DNA from: Phoronis australis
Taxonomy: Eukaryota; Phoronida; Phoronidae
Length of the DNA stretch: 64,000 nucleotides
Assembly: GCA_002633005.1 (NCBI GenBank)
Contig: NMRA01000139.1
Location: forward strand, 64,001 to 128,000
Reading direction: 5' to 3'
The notes under the pieces were generated by a model. That model searched no databases. It saw only the letters and a list, made by a program, of their open reading frames with translations, and was not told the origin of the DNA. Shown here one piece after another: positions 25,815 to 38,600 of the stretch (positions are counted from its first letter, which is position 1; each line of letters opens with the position of its first letter). Position numbers and translations under genes: made by a program.

Positions 25815-26100
25815 CGATAATTCTTGTTAGAGGCATAAAGTTATTATTTAGAAGCGCAAGTAATTATTTGCAGCATACAATAAGTGCTAACGTCGTAAAG
25901 TAATTATTTGCGGGGTAAAGTAACTTTTAACTTCGTAAAATAGTTGTTTGCGGCGTTAAGTAATTATTTGCGTTGTAAAGTAACTTTTAAAGGCGTGCAA
26001 TTATATGCGGCTTCAAAAACTTTTTAAGGTGTTAAGAAATTATTTGCGGCGTAAAGTAACACCTCTCACTAATTACTTTACGTCTCTAACAAGAATTAAC
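25815..26100. repeat. Degenerate 20-bp tandem array between inverted flanks
   Basis: About a dozen diverged copies of a unit like GCGTAAAGTAATTATTTGCG. They are bounded by inverted flanks: AATTCTTGTTAGAGGCATAAAG (about 25819-25840) and CTTTACGTCTCTAACAAGAATT (about 26076-26097). It may be a MITE with a repeated core. Confidence 0.75.
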
Positions 26101-26207
26101 TTTCCTAGGCTCACGGTAGACTTTTAAAGGTATTAGCCAAAATGGCTAAAGCATAGATCTGAAAACTTTTAGCCATTTTCAAAAATTATTAGCCAAACAC
26201 TTTCTCG

Positions 26208-26480
26208 CTATCCTCGGGTTACGGCAGGGATATGCCGGCCACATGAGCATGATGTTAACCTAAAAAAATGGATAGGTGTAAGGTGTTCGCCCCCTATCCT
26301 CGGGTTACGGAGTGGGTACACCGGCTACACGGGCATTTCATTGATGTTGACCCAAAAAATTGGGCAGTGGTTGCCCCTGTCTCCTCGTTACGTATTTCAT
26401 TGGTTTTGACTTAAAAAAATTGGGTAGGGATTTTCCGCTATCCCCGGGTTATGGCGGGGATACGCCAGCCTCGTGGGCAT
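26208..26480 (+). repeat. Four-unit tandem repeat of about 60-85 bp
   Basis: Units begin with CTATCCTCGGGTTACGG or variants at about 26208, 26296, 26380 and 26438. They continue through GGGATAYGCCGGCC and a GTTGACCTAAAAAAATTGGG-like segment. Units differ by substitutions and deletions, so this is an old array. No coding potential is seen. Confidence 0.7.
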
Positions 26481-28419
26481 TTTGATGAGCAAAACATTTA
26501 GGTCCAAAATAATTAACATAACTTGTGGCTTCCAAAATAAAGCTAAATCATGTTGACAAGTGAATATAAAATTTACAGTTGAGCATTTCGTTGCGGTAAA
26601 CGAATGATTTCAGGGGAAGTGACGGACATGAAATGGAACATTCGTTTGCTATTTTTAGGACTGGGAATTGAAGTAAGAGTGTCGTTTGTGGCGAGACTTG
26701 ATTTGAGCTGACTGTGAGTCGACATGCGAGTAGTGTACCGCTGACAGGCTCAAGGCCGAAACCAATGAGAACTAGGATTCCTCTTTAAATCATACAAATG
26801 ATAGTATATTTTTTCGATCTGTAAACAACAAATTACAAAACATTATAAACTAATTAATCTAAATAACAATTACTTGTCAAACGCTATCTATAATTCCGAT
26901 ATAAACGTTAATTACTGTAATAAGATTCCTAGCTTATTATTTTGGTAAATCTAGACACATTACTGATCTAACTTCCATGATAACTGCATCATATTCAAAC
27001 ATACTTATATTCAAACATACTTGTATTAAACTATTTAAACTTTCGTTATTTTTTATTCACGCTATTTTTCATAATAGTCAAACATATTTCTGAGTTTTCT
27101 ATTTGACAATAATTCTAAATAAACCTTATTTTACTTAAAAATTACAATACGAATGATAGTAAATAACTACTTACTTCTGTGGAGGAATCAAAGTCCTGCT
27201 ACATCGGTTTTAACTTCATAAACTGCTTCACTACTTCTTAACCCTTTTACATCTCCGTTCTGAACTGCTGTAAAATGCCTCCTAATTCAGAATTTATATG
27301 ATTCTAACCCTATGACTAATAGAGTCACTTTTCATGATTTTACTTGCCCTTACCAAATTTGTCACCGAATTCTCTTGTCAATGAATAGCTGTACTACGAA
27401 CATTGCCATATTTAAAGGTTATTTCTTGGAATATATCCAATTATACATAGAACTCACTACAACTGCTGCACGGAACTATATGAGTAACACTATTACATAA
27501 TAAGCCATGTTTCCTAGAGTCATCAACCCACACACTGCACTCATCCCATCAGCTGTAGTCACATGCCCGATTCTAACGTAAACATAAACACAACAAGTAG
27601 GTTTCCTGAAATTAAGTTTTATTGTCAAATTGTAAAAGCATTCGCCAAGTTGGCGAATGGACTTTGCTCTACCATTGCCAGTGCCGCTCAGAATTCACCA
27701 ATGGCGAGCGGCTAGCGCCAGCCTAGCTTTTGCATTTGGCCAATGAGAGATGTTGGCAAAAAAATTCTTTTCCATTTCAGGGAAAGTCATTGCAGTTATT
27801 CTGCATTTGCCTCTTCACCCTGTTCATAACCCAAACCCCAGTTGCCATTAAATTTGTGTTTGCCCCCTTGTGTTGAAAACTTGTGGGTATGCCAATGGCA
27901 GTGATTGTTATAGATTTGAGGTCTGATCAGCTCCGCATGCAGATCACATGCACCCAAGTTGAATTTGTCACAGACTGATGGGGATGGGCCTGTTCAGTGT
28001 ATATGCGCGTGTCTTAAAAAGGGAAAATGTTCCTTTTGGAATACTTTTCAATTAGTTAGTTCATCTCAAATTGAAAACACTTATCAACACTCAACATTAT
28101 ACCTTTAGTAACAGTTACGTCAATCTGACGCTGCTCACTTGCTCCTTAGTTTTACTCAAGTGCATCAAACACGGGTGCAGCGGTTTAAATGCGTGCGTAT
28201 ACGGTATAGATTTTACGTAAATTAAGTCATAACTGATACGATGAGAAACTGAAGTTCTCAAGGGTACCATATGAAACCATGGCCAAAGCACGGAGACGGT
28301 AAGACAAAGGGTATGCCTACAGCGACTACTGATACATTGTAACCATTTGTTACAATTTGGCATTGTCACACTTATCTTGGCAATTTGAATTAGTGTCACA
28401 TGCTTTCACTTATCGTGAT

Positions 28420-29318
28420 GTCGTTGGACGATGTCTTCGCATGGACTCAAATTGTGCTTCAACGATCGCTCTTAGGCACCATCAGGTTATTCGTCGCCAG
28501 CCTCCCATCTGCAATCAGTGCTTTCTTGCCGTGTCGGGGATTAAATGGACCGGGGGAATCCATCTGTAGGGGCCCAAGCCACAAATCAATGAAGGCATCA
28601 GTTTGAGATGGCTCCCAGTGGTTCGGTTCCCATTTAAAGTTATACCAGCTGGTGCATCTGCTGGACATGGTCGTATTCCTTCTCAGTCCGCTTTGGGGCG
28701 GAGATGCTCGATATAGACAGAACAATGATGATGCAGTGGAATGGTTTTTTCTGTGATGTCTGTAGTAACCACCTGGTCGCGAATCCAAAGCAGGTCGGCG
28801 ATCCTGGCATCGTAATACAAATCGACGAGTCTTTGATGGCGCACAGAAAGAATAACACCGGCCACCCTGTACCCGTGCGGTGAGTGTTTGGGGGCTGTTG
28901 CCCAGTCCAGGGTTTCGAATTTTTGGAATTTGTTCCCGATCGATCTGCACAGACACTGCTTCCAATCATACAGCCTTGCATAAAACCAGGGTCTATTGTG
29001 CTCTCAGACACATGAGCGGCCTACAGTGGCATAGTGAACCTTCCAGTGAATCTTCCATATCAGCATCAGACCATTAATCACAATCAGAACTACGTTGATC
29101 CGATCACAGGTACCCACACCAATCACGTGGAGTGCTTTTGGAAGAACGCGAAATGCGGGTTCAAGGCGATGTGTGGGGCAAATGACGACAAACCAGAAGA
29201 ATATCTGGACGAATTTATGTGGAGGCAGCGCTATGGAAGAACAGCCAATGGCGCCTTCAACAACGTCTGTTGCACATATTTCAGTGACCACAGTACCAGA
29301 CGCCTTGAGCGGCACTGA
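28420..29318 (+). pseudogene. Decayed Merlin (ISXO2-like) transposase
   Basis: The frame from about 28790 to 29318 reads as an ISXO2/Merlin DDE transposase: IVIQIDESLMAHRKNNTGHP, then PDRSAQTLLPIIQPCIKPGS, SDT-AAYSGI, YVDPITGTHTNHVECFWKNA and EEYLDEFMWRQRYG. Candidate catalytic residues are D at 28824, D at 29007 and E at 29130, all in one frame with 61 and 41 codons between them. That frame has TGA stops at 28881 and 29013, both where the family has Trp. The N-terminal part (CRGPSHKSMKAS, then DGSQWFGSHLKL) is in another frame with a TGA at 28604. The gene is dead. Confidence 0.82.
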
Positions 29319-30010
29319 GTGATACCCCCCAGCGGCCCTTTTAAGGACCACCCACATTTCCCCAATTGGACAATGACATAATCAATACATAAACCAAGAA
29401 ATGATCATGACGGTAACTTAGACCAACCCTGACAACGACAGTGACGTATATCAGTAACAACAATGGTTACCATAGCGGGAATGATGATGTTGGAGGCGCT
29501 GAAGACTGTAACGATGGCAGCAGTCATAATGAAGCTGACGGTGACGTCGGCTCTGACAGAAGGAAAACTGACGACCTGGCAGTGATGGGCATAAGAGACG
29601 ACGGTGATTGTGATGATGATGGTTGCTGTAACAGTGACGACAATAGCGGCCGCAAGGATGGCGACGCTGAGAACGACAACGGCTATGTCGATGATGACAG
29701 TGGTGACGACAGCACCAAGATATGACAACCCGAAAAAGTCAACTAACGAAAAAGGAACAGCGGGTGTTTTAGCATATCGCCGATAGATGGCTGTAGGTAT
29801 AGTAACTTCCCTGAACTGGCTGCCGATTTGAAAATCCGCTTGGCTAAAGTGGACCAGCTTCAGAATAGCGTAGTTTTAAACCAGAGTAATTTAGGGTCAT
29901 GAATTGGATATGTGCGGATAGCCAGATGTCTGAGGAATGCAACAATACCAAAATCATTCGTGGATTTATTTAGGATAAGTTAGGGTTCATTTTAACAGAG
30001 TAGCGTCATC

Positions 30011-32700
30011 TTGGTATATATGGAAGTTTTAGAACATAACTGTACTCTGTATATAAAGAAGGGAGTGGAATGAATGCATTTTTGCGGTTAAGAGGTTCCC
30101 CGTCTGTGCTGCCTGCTCTCGGCATGGTTGACAGAGGAGTGGCTTTCTTACAACCTTCTGTACATTTCCGTTTGACTTTGTCTTGCAAGCACATTGAGGG
30201 TGGCGCTTCCGGTGAATCGTATGAGCCTGTTTGTCGCTAAATAGCAATTGCCTATTAGCTGAATGGTTAGCACGCTATTGCACTTCTTTTCGCCTCTAGA
30301 CTGTAACACTGATGCTCACAGATTTTTACCAGATGACGTGATATAAAATTGGTAGATACCTGAATGCCTGCCAATGAGCTACATGAATGTACATAAGTTC
30401 AAATTAAGTTCATCTCCTGGTGAAAAATGATGCGGGTGAAAACTTAAATTGTAGAGTAAATATCGAATAGTAAAACATTGAATCTCTAAGCTTCAATGTT
30501 ATTGAGATACATGTGACCTAAAATCCTCCACTTGCAGCCCTGTTAAGAGCAATTCCATATAAAAACCAGATGGTGGGCTATATATGCAAAATCGCCAATT
30601 TTTTTGAAACTTAGCACATCAGCTGGCCTTGTCATAAGAAACCTGAGCCTGAATTTTTGAGAGTTTCCGAGTTTTTTTAAACCCTTTTTACGACCACTTT
30701 GTACTTTTCCGAAAAATAGCAAAAAATAGTACTTGGAAGTAGGTAACTTTTTGTCAGCAACAACACATCATCGCTTCACGCTATAGAAAAAAATAACTAT
30801 ATAGCAGAAAGAAGAAAGAATAAAGTACAAGAAAAACTAGTTCGGATGGATTTTTTGATTTTTTATGTCCTCCCATTTTAGCCTACAAAAATATCATTTT
30901 CACTGCTTATTATTAAGGCCATTTTTACGCATTTTTATCACTCTCCCAAATCTATATCGGATTCTTTTGGAACATGAGTTAACTTCCATCTGTTACTGCT
31001 GTCTTTGTTCAGCCCAACGCAAGAATAAAAAATCTTGTCTCTTTCATAGTTTTTGTGCAGTCAGTTTTTTACATAACTCACTTACACACTTTTCTGCCAA
31101 TCTGTGACTGTCAGTTTGATTAAAAGACTCTAGGAGGCGCTACTCGATTGTGCAATTATCTATCGACCAAAATGCCAAATAGAACAAATATCATTCGTTT
31201 TGGTACATTAGTGACGAAGGAGATCATGGGAAGCTGTATGAGAGATTTTTTCTTCGCGGATTTTCAGTTTTGCTGGTGCAAAAATAAAAATTTGTTATAG
31301 GATTACAGAAATCAAAAAAGTCAATTTTAATGTACTTATGAGTTAATAATACAACCCCATCACCATCTCATACTTCAGAGAAGCAGGTTTTATTCTTATT
31401 AAGGGTGCCCATTACCCATTGCTTGGCCAGTTTTCAAACACCGTAACTGACTAAGAATCCCACGCACTGCCTGCAGTGCATGCTGGTCCATTTTCAGACC
31501 TCCTGGACAAATCCCTGTATATGCGCATGAAAAAGTCCTCTAAAACTATTAGCAAAGTTCATACTAAAACTAATCAAGATCTTCCAGATCACACTTGAAA
31601 AGAGGACGGTGGATACGAGCAGAAGTGTCGTGTTATTGGACATACAAAGTGTCACGCAATGCTTCTTGTACTACACAAAAGCGACCGAGCATGGTGGCAG
31701 TGCGCCAGTGGAATTTGCAATTTCAGAAAAATAACAGGTACGGATATTTACGATTGAAAACATAATAGTTTCAGTGATATCCAAGAAACCGGCTTTCCAA
31801 ACCAGTATTTAAGCAATTGGGTGTTGTTGCGACTTACCAGCTAAAAGTTTCACAATATGTAAATTCCGTTCATGCGGCGGACTCAAAAGCACAGTTTCTT
31901 GTAGGTATGCTAGGTTTAGTGTATGATGCATTTCTACACAACACTTCAAAAAACTGTATTTTGTTTGAAGAAAACAAGAGCTACTGAAACACAAAGTCTT
32001 TTTATTTTGCTCAGTACACATGTCTAAGATAGACGTTTCTCAAAACTAGATAATCACTCCTTTAAAAATCTCAGTAGTTTCAAGAGAATCAATCATGTAA
32101 AAAGTATGCTTTACCAGTCTCAAACTGAACATAAAACAAAAAACGCTAGTAAAAAGTGACAGAAGATTTCAATGTTGACCATCAGTGGCTTGGATTATTT
32201 TCCCCAAACGGCCACCACTCAAATCTCTCCCCCATGGAAGCCCCTAACTCGCGTCATATTCCATTTTTTCCAATTTCGCCCAGGGTGGGCCCCAGCTACG
32301 ATAATGATGACCACAACAATATCGTAAGAATAGACAACAACTAAAACATGTTCATAATTTCCTCGGTTTATGATGATAACTCATTCATGACTTCAAGCTC
32401 CAACTCATTCATTGAGGCAAACTCGTGGGCAGCAGCAGCAGCAGCATCAGCATCTTCAATATTCTGAATATTTCCGATTCGAAACGCGACAACCATACGG
32501 GAAAAAATCCAGCAATCTGCTACTCCGACAGCCACTCTTCAGAGGAAAAAACTTTTCTTTGCTTATTCCTGGCTTCTCGCATCATCTTTTCACAGCCTCA
32601 GCTGGCTGTTGTTTTCTGCCTGACTGTTCACCTTCAGAAAATATATCACTGGGTTAAATCTTTACCTTCTCAGAGAAGCGGACCGCTTTTCTAGTACTTT
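30011..32700. other. Gene-free repeat-rich DNA
   Basis: I see no gene. The stretch has many short T- and A-rich runs and scattered repeat debris. One possible decayed tRNA-like A box (TAGCTGAATGGTTAGCACG, about 30257-30275) has no B box. There is a short (AGC)n run at about 32431-32450. It would fall in the 5' UTR intron of IPO11 if that gene starts near 24.9 kb. Confidence 0.5.
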
Positions 32701-32708
32701 TCAGGGCC

Positions 32709-34530
32709 CTATCCTGCGGCGACTTGATCAATAACGTAAACGGGGGACAACTCAGGTGATGATACAGCTGTGGTAGTGGATGAAATCTCGGATTGTCTTG
32801 AAATGTGGTCGAACTGAGTCTCGTTCTGGAGAGATGATGAATGAGCACCAACATCCAAGTGCTCACTTAGCTCAGCATCTGTAGGAAAAGATTTCGAGCA
32901 CCCATAGTGTGTGCATGTGAACTTCGTATGACGTTCACGGGATACCAGCCCCGACTCAACCCTTGGAGTTGTAAAACACTCGAGTGTTGCAAGGTCAAGA
33001 CTTTTCAGAGGCAACAGTTTACATGACTTGTTGATGACAAGTTTTCCCTCCCCTACTCTATGGGCCTTCCATGCTCGAATGCCATCTGCGGAATACCCAA
33101 AGTTTGTCAGCAAACTTATCCCTGGGATACTGTGCTTGGGAAGGACCTTTGGGGCATTCACACTACATCTAACAGCCTTTGACACCTCCTCTAGACTCTA
33201 GTGCATGTTTCAGGTCGACTGGTTTTTGAACGTTGTTGCCTTCATTGACGATGTACTTGGCATGGGACTTCAAGGGTGCGATTTTCCTGTCACAGATGTC
33301 TTTTCCCTTCTGACTTTCACTGAAGTCGTAGCGCAGAATGGAGATGCCGGTGTTACCAGTTATGTAGAACAAATGAATCAGAAGGGCGGCTGAATGGTAA
33401 CAATTGGCATTGTCGGAGCGTAGGAAAGCTTCCGTTATTTGTGGATCCCTAGCTTTCACCTGCCTTAGCACATCTAGCGTTAAACAGCACACAGTGAAAA
33501 AGTCTTGCTTGCAGGCATCTAGAGTATGGATGTAGTATGTACCTGAAATACAATAATTATGTAACTCAAATAAGTGAGCTAGTTTAAAGAACTACCTTAT
33601 TATATCTTTATTACCACCTAAACCGCAATCACACCACTCAACTTCAAACATGTTTCGTCTCAACACCGTTATTATATCAGTAGCTCCTTCAAAACAGTTC
33701 TAGGGAGGGGGAAAATTTCCCCTTCACAAAGATATGAAAATCATCCATAAGTACAAAATGGCTTCAGTTAAAATGAAGGCTTGTGTGCAAAATCTACTAA
33801 GAGAAAAATAATGCATCACTGTCAAGCTTTTGTTGGGAAATGACAAGAAAAAGACTAGATATTAAGTGCACACTCCCTGTATCTTGTACTGTTACAGTAA
33901 ATCAATATACTAAAAAGAGGTAAAGGCAACAACATTGTTCATCACTAGCTTTCTGTTTAATATTAGGCACATCTGAGAATTACTTTGTAAAACCTTGAAT
34001 ACTAATTGAGGATTTATTTTTACCTGATGGCTTTCACCTTTCTTTGTGATACAAGCCGCCACGTGCCGTGAGATTCTTTTTACCAAACCAGTCGGACTGT
34101 GCTTCACGGAAACTGATGGGTATGAACTTCATTGCAAAATCCATTACAACCAAAACCTGGTGTGGCGTGAGAGATGACATCAGATCCTGTTTTGCTTGTT
34201 CCTGGTTTATCCCTCTGACAATGTTCTGTGTGTTCGTGATAACAGCACATCAATTTTTGTCTAAAACCAAGTTCAAACTCATGTCGATTTGTAAAATATA
34301 TAACGGGATAACGGCGCATTTCCATTGGTTTGCCAGTCCAACCTCCTATCTCCAGCTCTGGCAAGAATCAGCTGTAATTCCGATATACTTTCAAACTTCT
34401 GTAGCACTTTGCACGACCTCAGATGACTTCTGACGTCTTTTACACAGCTAATGAAGGCCACATTTACTCCGCAATCACACGTATGTAACGGAAATTGACC
34501 AAATGTACAAGAAGAAAATTCCTCCATATT
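32709..34530 (-). pseudogene. Decayed transposon protein, RNase H-like region plus C2H2 finger
   Basis: Minus-strand pieces resemble a repeated protein family seen in marine invertebrate genomes, probably a transposase. In order: VVMDFAMKFIPISFREAQSD at about 34150-34085; a frameshift and a TGA; a donor-like site (CATCAG/GTAAAA) near 34024; an acceptor at 33543; then YYIHTLDACKQDFFTVCC, SDNANCYHSAALL and GISILRYDFSESQKGKDICD (33540-33270). After another frameshift near 33180 comes NFGYSADGIRAWKAHRVGEG, and finally a C2H2 finger with CTHYGCSKSF and a two-His HLDVGAH end (about 32920-32850). The frame ends at 32709. The two conserved Asp (in VMDFAM and SDNANCYH) could be catalytic. I infer the family from recall and cannot name the superfamily. 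Confidence 0.6.
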
Positions 34531-35362
34531 CTTTGCAGTGACAAGATGTACATGTAATCTCGAACCCTAAAGTGCTATTGCTAAAGTTAAACAGAGAATG
34601 GAGTAATTTAGAAAATTGGGGTCTCAAAAATGAAATTTAATTTTTTGTGATATTGCATTGTTGATATTAGATCATATATTTTAGGTGATATCTCTAAACT
34701 AAAAGAGTAGCCTCAACTCTCTTGTCAGTCAGAGTAAGGCCACATCACAAAAAATGCCCAAATTCGAGGGCCATGTTTAGAACTAATTATGTAAGAGACA
34801 AGTTTTTTTAAAAGCAATTATCAAAGTTCAATCTTAGAAGTGTCTACAAAGAGAATTTCAACTTCAAATATATTCCGATATAGCAGGCAGGTTAAGCAAC
34901 ATCTTGCCACTTGTGACTGGCCTGAAAAGTGGTCTCGGAGTTTTCTCCCCTGCTGGAAACTTAATTGTACCTATGAGTTGCAAATTTCATTTTCTTACTA
35001 ACATTACATGAGTCTTTATGACCATCAATGTCAAATTTTGTCACCAGTTTTCCAAGTCTGATTTTTTGCCGTTCAAAAAATGCAGTTTTACTGACATGAA
35101 AAAATGCAAAATATGACTTTATAGCCAAATAGGTCATATCTCGGTAACCAAAGGTCATTGAGTGCAAATATTACAGCAGTGTACTTTGGGCCAGCATCCC
35201 AACACATGCACAAAGTATTAGTTCTGTATGAATTTTTGAGTATATAGTGATTTTTCATTTTCATATGGTTTTTATATGGAATCATTCTTAAATATTTGGA
35301 TTTGGCTTACTAACTCGGCCTTGGCACAATACTGTGTAATAGTCACTAACAGGGCTCTTGCA

Positions 35363-35415
35363 TTTGGGAACCAGTTTTCTCTACCGAATAACGGCATCAA
35401 ACTGGTTCTCAAAAT
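35363..35415. repeat. Small palindromic repeat, copy 1
   Basis: GGGAACCAGTTTTCTC and CATCAAACTGGTTCTCAAAA are inverted repeats around a short core. A second copy lies at 54863-54918 in an IPO11 intron in the opposite orientation. Confidence 0.65.
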
Positions 35416-35627
35416 CCATGAACCATTGTCTATTGTCCAATTTGTTTTGTAGACTTTCAAGTTGTGTTAAAACTGTAGTAGTTGTGATTGAGTTCAACCT
35501 AATCAAAATGACATTATTTTCCACTTAAAAAGTCATTAGTATATAAATTAACTCTATTGGGTAATGCTGGTTTTGTATAAGCACTTGTTCTACTCTTCCT
35601 TTTCTCTAGGTTGGTTAACCAATAGGC

Positions 35628-38600
35628 ATGGATTTGTCATCTGCTGGAGCCATTGTACTGGAGACCCTGGGGCGTGCCTGCAGTCAGGATGCCAATATAT
35701 TGAAGCCAGCCGAGGCACAGCTAAAAGAGTGGGACGCCCAGCCTGGCTTTTACACCATTCTCCTGGTAAACGAGGCCAATATATCGACGCACCATTAAAG
35801 CACATAGTTCTAATGTCATACACCTTTCTGCAGAGACGTATTTGTGTTTATCTTATAATGCTACTCGTCTCCTTTGATGATATACGAAAATACCTCGGAG
35901 AACTGTTTTGTCAAAGGTGTTAGATAAACTATCATAGGCATGTATGACTGAACACAAAGCTCTGTTTTTATAAGAATTAAACATTTCAACCAATAACATA
36001 AGATTCACTGCAGTCCAAACTGCAGTCCATGTTGAAGGCGGTCTTCATAAATTAATTTTGCCATCTGTTAGTTATTCCTTCAGACCAGGCTTGTCAGGTC
36101 AGCTTGACTCAGCTGGTCATTTTACGCACCGAGCGTGGTCTCGAGGAATGACTGTCGGCCTGTCCTGAACCCATGGATTGGGTCTTCTGTGAGAAACAGG
36201 CACGTGGAGATCAGTTTCATTATTGTAAGTGGTCTGAAATAAAATGAAAAGTTTTTGTGTTTTTTTTTTTGACTGAATACGACTGTATAGCACGTCTAAG
36301 CTTTTCCTTCTGTTTACCTGACACTGCTTGTGTTTCCAGTCGGTTTTCTCTGACCACAGCATCGAAGTGAACGTTCGTTGGCTGGCAGTGTTGTATTTCA
36401 AGAATGGAATTGAGAGATACTGGCGTAAAACGGCTCCGAGGTAAATGGATCTTTCTGGTTTTTTTCTAGTTATAGATCATTCCAAGGGCTGTTGAAAATG
36501 TGTCATTTTTTTTTCACTAGGTCTTACTGTTTTCGAATTATTCAAGACTGTCCGAGGACTGGTCTCCTATTAACTGAGTTTTTGCACCGTATCTTTGGCA
36601 TCCCTTGACGGACCTCCCTGAAATTTGGTACGTGGATAGAGCTTTTCAAGCGCTATCCATTTCGTGCTATGGCTTAACATTCTCGCGATATTCGAGATTT
36701 ACTGCTCAGATGACTGTTCATTTGTTGACTAGTTAATTATAGCTGGACTTTGTTAGCCTATCATATTTGTGCTAGAGATTGCATTTTCCGTCTGGTGGAT
36801 ATGAAATTTACTTACAATATATATTTAGTCAATAGCCTGTGGACTTTGTTCTGGACGAAATCGGACACAAGATGGCGTTGTGGTAGCTATTTTTCAAATT
36901 ATGTTTGCGGAGCTTCAGCTCCGTGATCCTTTAACCGAACTGTTTCAAATTTGGTATGTAAATAGATCTCCTTACGGGCTTTCTAATTCGTTGTTGCTGT
37001 AATAAGCATTGGGTGATGCTTGTTGATGTTCTTGGTTTCATCGTAAATTTTTATTCGATTTCACCAAGTGTCGCTCCTCAGAGCGCTTCCATTTTCGTTG
37101 TTTGTGCAAATGCAAATATCACGAGTGTGTCTTAAAGACGTCTCAGCACTTTTGATGACAACCTGTGTTTGTGGGACTAAGATGGCAGTGTTTACATGTT
37201 CCTGCAACCTGATTGGTAGGAATTACTATCTCGATTGACATGTCGGAACTGTCCATTCCTGTTTATGGTGGAAGCAATTGCTGTCATGACAGGCAAATTG
37301 TTGAAATCATCTTGTTATAGTTGATCAGCCTATTTCACATTTTTCATTTTTAGGTCGTAATTAGGTTTTAGAAATATTTCAATTGTTAGCTGGCTGTCGC
37401 TCAAAAACATAAGCCTTACTTTTCATGATTTCATTAATTTGATATTTAATTGATTAGTAATTGTGCTGGTTGACTGTTCTGTAGAGCAATTTCTGAAGAA
37501 GAGAAGACAGCGATTAAACAAAAGCTGATTTCGAGTTTCAATGAACCTGTTAATCAGGTAAGCTCCTATGCCTTCTGAACACCTTTTCACAATTACTCAC
37601 TGTAACAGATTTCCAAAGTAACTCACAGTTGTGTTTAGTAGATGTTTATTTTTACGACTTAAACAACGCAGGTTACTCATCATATGGAATGTAGGTTTGC
37701 ACTTGCTCTCATTATTTTCCGTGACAATTTGTAAAACATGCAATGGCAATAAAACATACAATGGTTTTGACTTCTTCTGGAGATCTTTACACTTGGTACT
37801 AGACCAAGTCGATACTTGTAGAAACAATGCACACCTGTCCAGCCAATAGAATTGATCGCAGTGAGCAATAGTTCTTTGGTTCTTCAGTGTGACAACTCTC
37901 TAATGCCCTATATTCATGGCTGAGTAATCATTGGGTAATCTCACTTAAGCTTACCATTCCAGGTGGCTGTCCAGATTGCGGTGCTGATCAGTAAGATCGC
38001 ACGTGTTGACTGTCCTAAGCATTGGGAGGAACTTGTGCCAACGCTCCTAGAGGGACTCAAGTGTCCCGACGAACTCGTCCAACAGAGGGTGTTGCTCACG
38101 TTCCATCACGTGACCAGGACACTGGCGTCAAAGCGACTACCACTTGACAGGAAATATTTTTGTGAGGTAAATGTTTTCTGTTCGCAGATGGAAAATAGTT
38201 ATGTAAGCTAATGAAGCTGTTTTATGCTGTTTTATGTTAGTCTCAGTACTTCATTGCTGAGCTTGCAGAATATGGCTGCATGATCCGTTCTGTATCCAAA
38301 TAATTAAGCCGACGGCCATGTCAGTATTGACTATGCACTCTGCTTTGGGTTGGCTGAAACTGGATTTGATAGGGGATTATTTAGTAATGCACCAGTGTAA
38401 CCATGACAAGACAACAAAGTATGTTTGTGGCAGAATGCCTCTAGTAAATCAGATTTGCAATAAACACCCAAGGTCTAAGACTAGTTTGTCCACTCTGGTA
38501 CTGGGCTATGGAACTATCTTGAGTCAGATGTCTGTCAGAGTTAATCTATTGGTATCGATAAACACAGGTGCCTGGGTTATCTTAATTTTAGTTTTTCTTG

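Larger units (their letters stand above)
25364..29988. mobile_element. Merlin-like DNA transposon with long inverted ends
   Basis: Two inverted arms of about 300 bp frame this segment. The left arm, about 25364-25660, matches the reverse complement of about 29716-29988, including an exact CAGACATCTGGCTATCCGCA block, and AAAACTACGC and TGGTCCACTTTAGCC segments. Inside each arm is a degenerate ATC/GTC trinucleotide tract (25660-25760; 29410-29720). The interior holds two tandem arrays, an AT-rich stretch of no visible content (26480-27600) and a dead transposase. I found no convincing target duplication, so the exact ends are uncertain. Confidence 0.7.

Noticed and set aside
25815-26480. CRISPR array
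   Set aside because: Repeat units are degenerate and contiguous without unique spacers, in a spliceosomal-intron-bearing animal genome.
28459-29011. Minus-strand open frames of 123-168 codons
   Set aside because: They are antisense to the recognisable Merlin transposase on the plus strand.
29405-29728. Long open frames on both strands
   Set aside because: They come from a GAC/GTC trinucleotide tract in the transposon arm; translation is low-complexity on either strand.
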